Assembly: GCA_049366815.1 (NCBI GenBank)
Contig: JBMNCO010000014.1
Coordinates: 1-36,371, forward strand
Source of the DNA: CAYNYM01 sp049366815
GTDB taxonomy: Bacteria > Desulfobacterota > DSM-4660 > Desulfatiglandales > HGW-15
Direction of reading: 5' to 3'
Length of the DNA: 36,371 nt
Positions 33,455 to 36,371 of this stretch are shown in pieces. A model generated the notes under the pieces. The model saw nothing but the letters and a program-made list of their open reading frames with translations, was not told the DNA's origin and made no database searches. Position numbers and translations under genes: made by a program. Position 1 is the first letter of the stretch. Each line of letters opens with the position of its first letter.

Positions 33455-34252
33455 ATGCAGGATAAGCAATTCGGTGATGACATCATCAGAGTGGCCGGCA
33501 TCAGCAAGACCTTTTCCAAGGATATCCATGCACTCCGGGATGTTTCCCTGCGCGTCCGCAGACGTGAAGTCCTGGTGGTCATCGGCCCATCCGGCTCCGG
33601 GAAGTCCACGCTGCTCAGGTGCCTGAACGGACTCGAAGGCGTCGACAGCGGTTCGATTATTATTGACGGCATTCCCCTTGATGACAATAAGGCCAACCGT
33701 TTGGAGATCCGAAAAGAGGTGGGTATGGTGTTTCAATCCTTTAATCTCTTCCCCCATCTCACGGTCCTCCAAAACGTCAATTTGGCCCAAAGACTGGTAA
33801 GGAAAAAAGACAAAAAAGAGGCTACGGAGACTTCAATGGCCCTTTTAAAAAAAGTGGGCATCCCGGAAAAGGCAAACACCTTCCCCAACCATCTCAGCGG
33901 CGGCCAGCAACAGCGGGTCGCCATAGCAAGGGCCCTTGCCATGATGCCCAAGGTCATGCTCTTTGACGAGGCCACCAGTGCCCTTGATCCCGAGATGATC
34001 GGGGAAGTCCTGGAAGTGATGAAGAATTTGGCCAGGGAGGGAATGACCATGGTGGTGGTCACCCATGAAATGGGCTTCGCAAGGGAGGTGAGTGACAGGG
34101 TCATTTTTTTGGAACAGGGGCGGATCGTTGAGGACGGAAGTGCTCGGCAGATTTTTGAAAATCCTGAGGAAGAGCGTACCAAGCTTTTTATGAGCCAGGT
34201 TCTACAGGTCGGGGGCAGAACCAAGAGGGATGCCCTGGGGCCGCCCGGCTGA
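33455..34252 (+). CDS. Polar amino acid ABC transporter ATPase (GlnQ-like)
   Basis: 265 residues with Walker A GPSGSGKST (44-52), Q-loop VFQSFNLFPH, signature LSGGQQQR (146-153), Walker B VMLFDEATSALDP and the H-loop THEMGFA. This is the energy-coupling subunit, on the inner face of the membrane. No strong ribosome-binding site precedes the ATG. It is separated from permease 1 by a dispersed repeat. Confidence 0.96.
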   Translation: MQDKQFGDDIIRVAGISKTFSKDIHALRDVSLRVRRREVLVVIGPSGSGKSTLLRCLNGLEGVDSGSIIIDGIPLDDNKANRLEIRKEVGMVFQSFNLFPHLTVLQNVNLAQRLVRKKDKKEATETSMALLKKVGIPEKANTFPNHLSGGQQQRVAIARALAMMPKVMLFDEATSALDPEMIGEVLEVMKNLAREGMTMVVVTHEMGFAREVSDRVIFLEQGRIVEDGSARQIFENPEEERTKLFMSQVLQVGGRTKRDALGPPG

Positions 34253-34347
34253 AAGATCCTGTGGCTGTTCAGTACGGCGGGGCGTCGATCACCGCCCTGT
34301 TATTGTCTGGATTCAGGAAAACTTTTTGTTGAGAAAGGAGTGTACTC

Positions 34348-35181
34348 ATGGAAAGGGTGAGAAGCGAATTTTTCGTAATCTTGTTGTTGCTCGCTTTGTT
34401 TTTCATAACTCAAACGGCGCAGGGAGCCAATCTCCAGCAACAGCTCGTCAGCGAAAGTACCATCGAACAGGTCCTTAAAAGGGGTATCCTGCGGGTCGGC
34501 ATGTCGACTTTCACACCCTGGGCCATGCGAGACAAGACGGGGCAGTGGGTCGGATTCGAGATCGATGTGGCTACCCGGCTGGCTCAGGACATGGGGGTGC
34601 AGGTGGAGTTTGTTCCCACCAAATGGTCCGGCATCATTCCCGCTCTCCTCACCGGAAAGTTTGACGTCATTATCGGAGGGATGGGCATCCTGCCGAAACG
34701 CAACATAAAGGTCAACTTTACCGTCCCCTATGATATCACCGGGATGGCCCTCGTGGCCGACAAGGGGCTTGCCGGGGGGTTTAAGGGCATCGAAGACTTC
34801 GATCGGCCGGATGTCACGCTTTCTCTGAGGCTTGCGGCCACCCCAGCGGCCGCTGCGAAGAAATTTATGCCCAAGGCGCAACTCAGGCAATTTGACGATG
34901 AATCCCAGGCCATACAGGAGCTGCTCAATGGAAAGGTCCACGCCATGGTGGCCTCAGCGCCTCTGCCCGCCCATCTGGCCTTCAAGTATCCGGATAAACT
35001 CTTTATGCCCATTGAGGGGACCTTTACAAAAGAGCCCATCGGCTTTGCCGTAAAAAAGGGTGACTTCGACACCATCAACTTTTTTAACAACTGGATTACC
35101 GTGGTCAGTGCCGAGGGGTGGTTGAGGGAACGAAAGCACTACTGGTTTGAGACTACTGAATGGGAGGAGAAGGTCAAATAG
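34348..35181 (+). CDS. Periplasmic amino acid-binding protein
   Basis: 277 residues, SBP_bac_3 family. A signal peptide (SEFFVILLLLALFFITQTAQG) is followed by IEQVLKRGILRVGMSTFTPWA and GFEIDVATRLAQD, the usual first lobe. It captures the substrate in the periplasm and delivers it to the two permeases. GAAAGGAG stands 9 bases before the ATG. Substrate class polar amino acid; the exact one cannot be read. Confidence 0.95.
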   Translation: MERVRSEFFVILLLLALFFITQTAQGANLQQQLVSESTIEQVLKRGILRVGMSTFTPWAMRDKTGQWVGFEIDVATRLAQDMGVQVEFVPTKWSGIIPALLTGKFDVIIGGMGILPKRNIKVNFTVPYDITGMALVADKGLAGGFKGIEDFDRPDVTLSLRLAATPAAAAKKFMPKAQLRQFDDESQAIQELLNGKVHAMVASAPLPAHLAFKYPDKLFMPIEGTFTKEPIGFAVKKGDFDTINFFNNWITVVSAEGWLRERKHYWFETTEWEEKVK

Positions 35182-35220
35182 TTCGGAGCGGGCAATGGGT
35201 TGGGAATAAAGGACCTGTCA

Positions 35221-36105
35221 TTGATTAAAAAGAAAGCAAAAATGAGAACCCTGGACATCATCCTCGCCCTTGTTCTGGTCGGGGCAGGGGCCTACGTCCT
35301 ATACCGGATCAAGACAGGCCTCCATTACAGATGGGACTGGTCCGGGATCCCGCAGTATCTTTTCCGCTATGATGAGGAGGCCGGGAGATGGATTCCGAAC
35401 CTGCTCATGCAGGGACTTTTTACCACGATTCGTTTGAGCGTCTGGGGGACACTCCTTGCCACGGTGATTGGAACGGTGATGGGCCTCTGTAGGGTGAGCC
35501 GAAGCCTTTTTCACCGGCTGCTTGCAATGGCCTATGTGGGATTCAACCGCAATCTGCCTCCACTGGTCCTGATTTTCATCTTCTACTATTTTCTGAGTGG
35601 CCACATCATGATGATTTTGGGGGTCGATGCCTATGTGTCATCCCTCTCTCCAGAGGCCCGATCCCTTTTGGCGTTTCTATTCGCACCACCGGGAAGCTTC
35701 TCAGCCTTCCTCTCCGCCCTGATCACCCTGGCGGTTTTCGAGGGGGCCTATATCACGGAAATTGTGCGTTCGGGTATTGAGTCCATCGAAAAGGGGCAAT
35801 GGGAGGCCTCCTATGCGCTCGGACTTACGAGGTGGCAACAAATGCGTTACATCATCCTGCCCCTTGCGGCCCAGCGAATTCTTCCTCCCCTGGCGGGTCA
35901 GTTTATATCGACCATCAAGGATTCCGCCATCGTTTCGGTCATTTCAATTCAAGAGCTGACTTTTCAGGGCATGGAACTCGTGGCGGCCACTTATCTGACC
36001 TTTGAGGTGTGGATCACCATCACATTGCTGTATCTGATGCTGACCCTTTCCCTTTCTCTGGCCGTTGAGCGGATCGAGATATATTTGAGGAGAAGTGAGG
36101 CATGA
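35221..36105 (+). CDS. Polar amino acid ABC transporter permease 2
   Basis: About 294 residues, same family as the first permease, with a longer periplasmic part. The EAA loop reads GQWEASYALGLTRWQQMRYIILPLAAQRILPP. The start is uncertain: TTG at 35221 has AAAGGA 7 bases upstream and is chosen; TTG at 35200 or ATG at 35242 are alternatives. It closes the transporter operon 39 bases after the binding-protein gene. Confidence 0.92.
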   Translation: MIKKKAKMRTLDIILALVLVGAGAYVLYRIKTGLHYRWDWSGIPQYLFRYDEEAGRWIPNLLMQGLFTTIRLSVWGTLLATVIGTVMGLCRVSRSLFHRLLAMAYVGFNRNLPPLVLIFIFYYFLSGHIMMILGVDAYVSSLSPEARSLLAFLFAPPGSFSAFLSALITLAVFEGAYITEIVRSGIESIEKGQWEASYALGLTRWQQMRYIILPLAAQRILPPLAGQFISTIKDSAIVSVISIQELTFQGMELVAATYLTFEVWITITLLYLMLTLSLSLAVERIEIYLRRSEA

Positions 36106-36172
36106 GCGAATGTAGCTATTCAGCTGGATAGGCTGTAGGCATTTAGGCTGTGAGGTGTCGCAGGAAGGGAAC

Positions 36173-36371
36173 ATGCGTGATCATAGGAAACTCAGAGCGT
36201 TTGAATCGGCCGATGAAGTGGACCTTCTGATCTATCGTGAGATTCAGGCCGAGTATTACCGATTTTTTGAAATCGCATTTGGCTCCTTAGGGGAGTTGCA
36301 CGACCGGCTTGGCCTGTCAAAGCGCCTGGGGTATTCTTATGAACGTGAAATTTCTACCTGTGAATCAAAAA
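36173..36371 (+). pseudogene. Internally deleted four-helix-bundle (23S rRNA IVS-type) protein, cut by window end
   Basis: From ATG 36173 the frame begins MRDHRKLRAFESADEVDLLIYR and continues EYYRFFEIAFGSLGELHDRLG. In the family these two parts flank about 35 further residues (the helix with the RxAVSIPANIAEG motif), which are missing. The frame stays open to the window edge. The AGGCTGTAGG-like repeats just upstream (36130-36155) often precede such genes. Probably a decayed copy. Confidence 0.6.

Overview
The window looks like chromosomal DNA of an anaerobic bacterium of the Desulfobacterota (deltaproteobacterial) type. The evidence is gene content, not a marker gene: a sigma-54-controlled cluster of NifX-like (ORP-type) proteins with Mrp, a YedE/TusA/DUF3343 selenium-type cluster, a ferredoxin:thioredoxin-reductase-like protein paired with a glutaredoxin, and an octaheme cytochrome c. 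Base composition is moderately GC-rich, Shine-Dalgarno sites are strong, and GTG and TTG starts are fairly common. I see no rRNA, tRNA, CRISPR array, intact transposase or phage gene.

Layout. 1-1405: a nucleotidyltransferase-fold protein and LemA (+). 1820-3913: a small unknown gene (+) converging on an alpha/beta hydrolase and an FMN nitronate-monooxygenase/FabK-like enzyme (-). 4614-7586: a tight minus-strand operon of YedE-type transporter, TusA-like carrier, DUF3343 protein, YjeF/NnrD-like kinase-fold protein and DUF1858-like protein. 7813-9490: an Smr-domain protein, about 1 kb of gene-poor DNA, and an orphan ribbon-helix-helix protein ending in a clear terminator. 9910-15401: 4-alpha-glucanotransferase, a diadenylate cyclase fused to a YbbR domain, and alpha-glucan phosphorylase (glycogen use plus c-di-AMP signalling). 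15487-18203: a MoxR-like AAA+ ATPase overlapping a large two-domain protein with a TraB/PrgY-like N-terminus and an unrecognised C-terminus. 18220-20588: a receiver protein and a PAS histidine kinase whose N-terminus is a Rossmann-like domain (-).

20941-28760 is the most coherent block. It holds a metallo-beta-lactamase-fold protein, a PAS-sigma-54 activator with an altered GAFTGA loop, an M24 peptidase behind a GG-N10-GC promoter and a palindrome, three NifX-like proteins, an Mrp-NifX fusion with an internal ribosome-binding site, a zinc-ribbon protein, a possible 40-residue Cys protein, an IscU-like scaffold and the decayed remnant of a MinD-type ATPase. Together this resembles the Desulfovibrio ORP/Mrp/MinD system. 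28756-31843 (-) carries HEAT-repeat protein, octaheme cytochrome, glutaredoxin and FTR-like reductase. 32280-36105 (+) is a polar amino acid ABC transporter interrupted by a dispersed repeat. The window ends in an internally deleted four-helix-bundle ORF.

Repeats stand out between genes: a 158-bp repeat in two inverted copies about 31.7 kb apart, a 41-bp perfect repeat 9.8 kb apart, a 215-bp element with 30-bp terminal inverted repeats, and a 113-bp palindromic element. No transposase is linked to any of them, so they look like non-autonomous or structural repeats.
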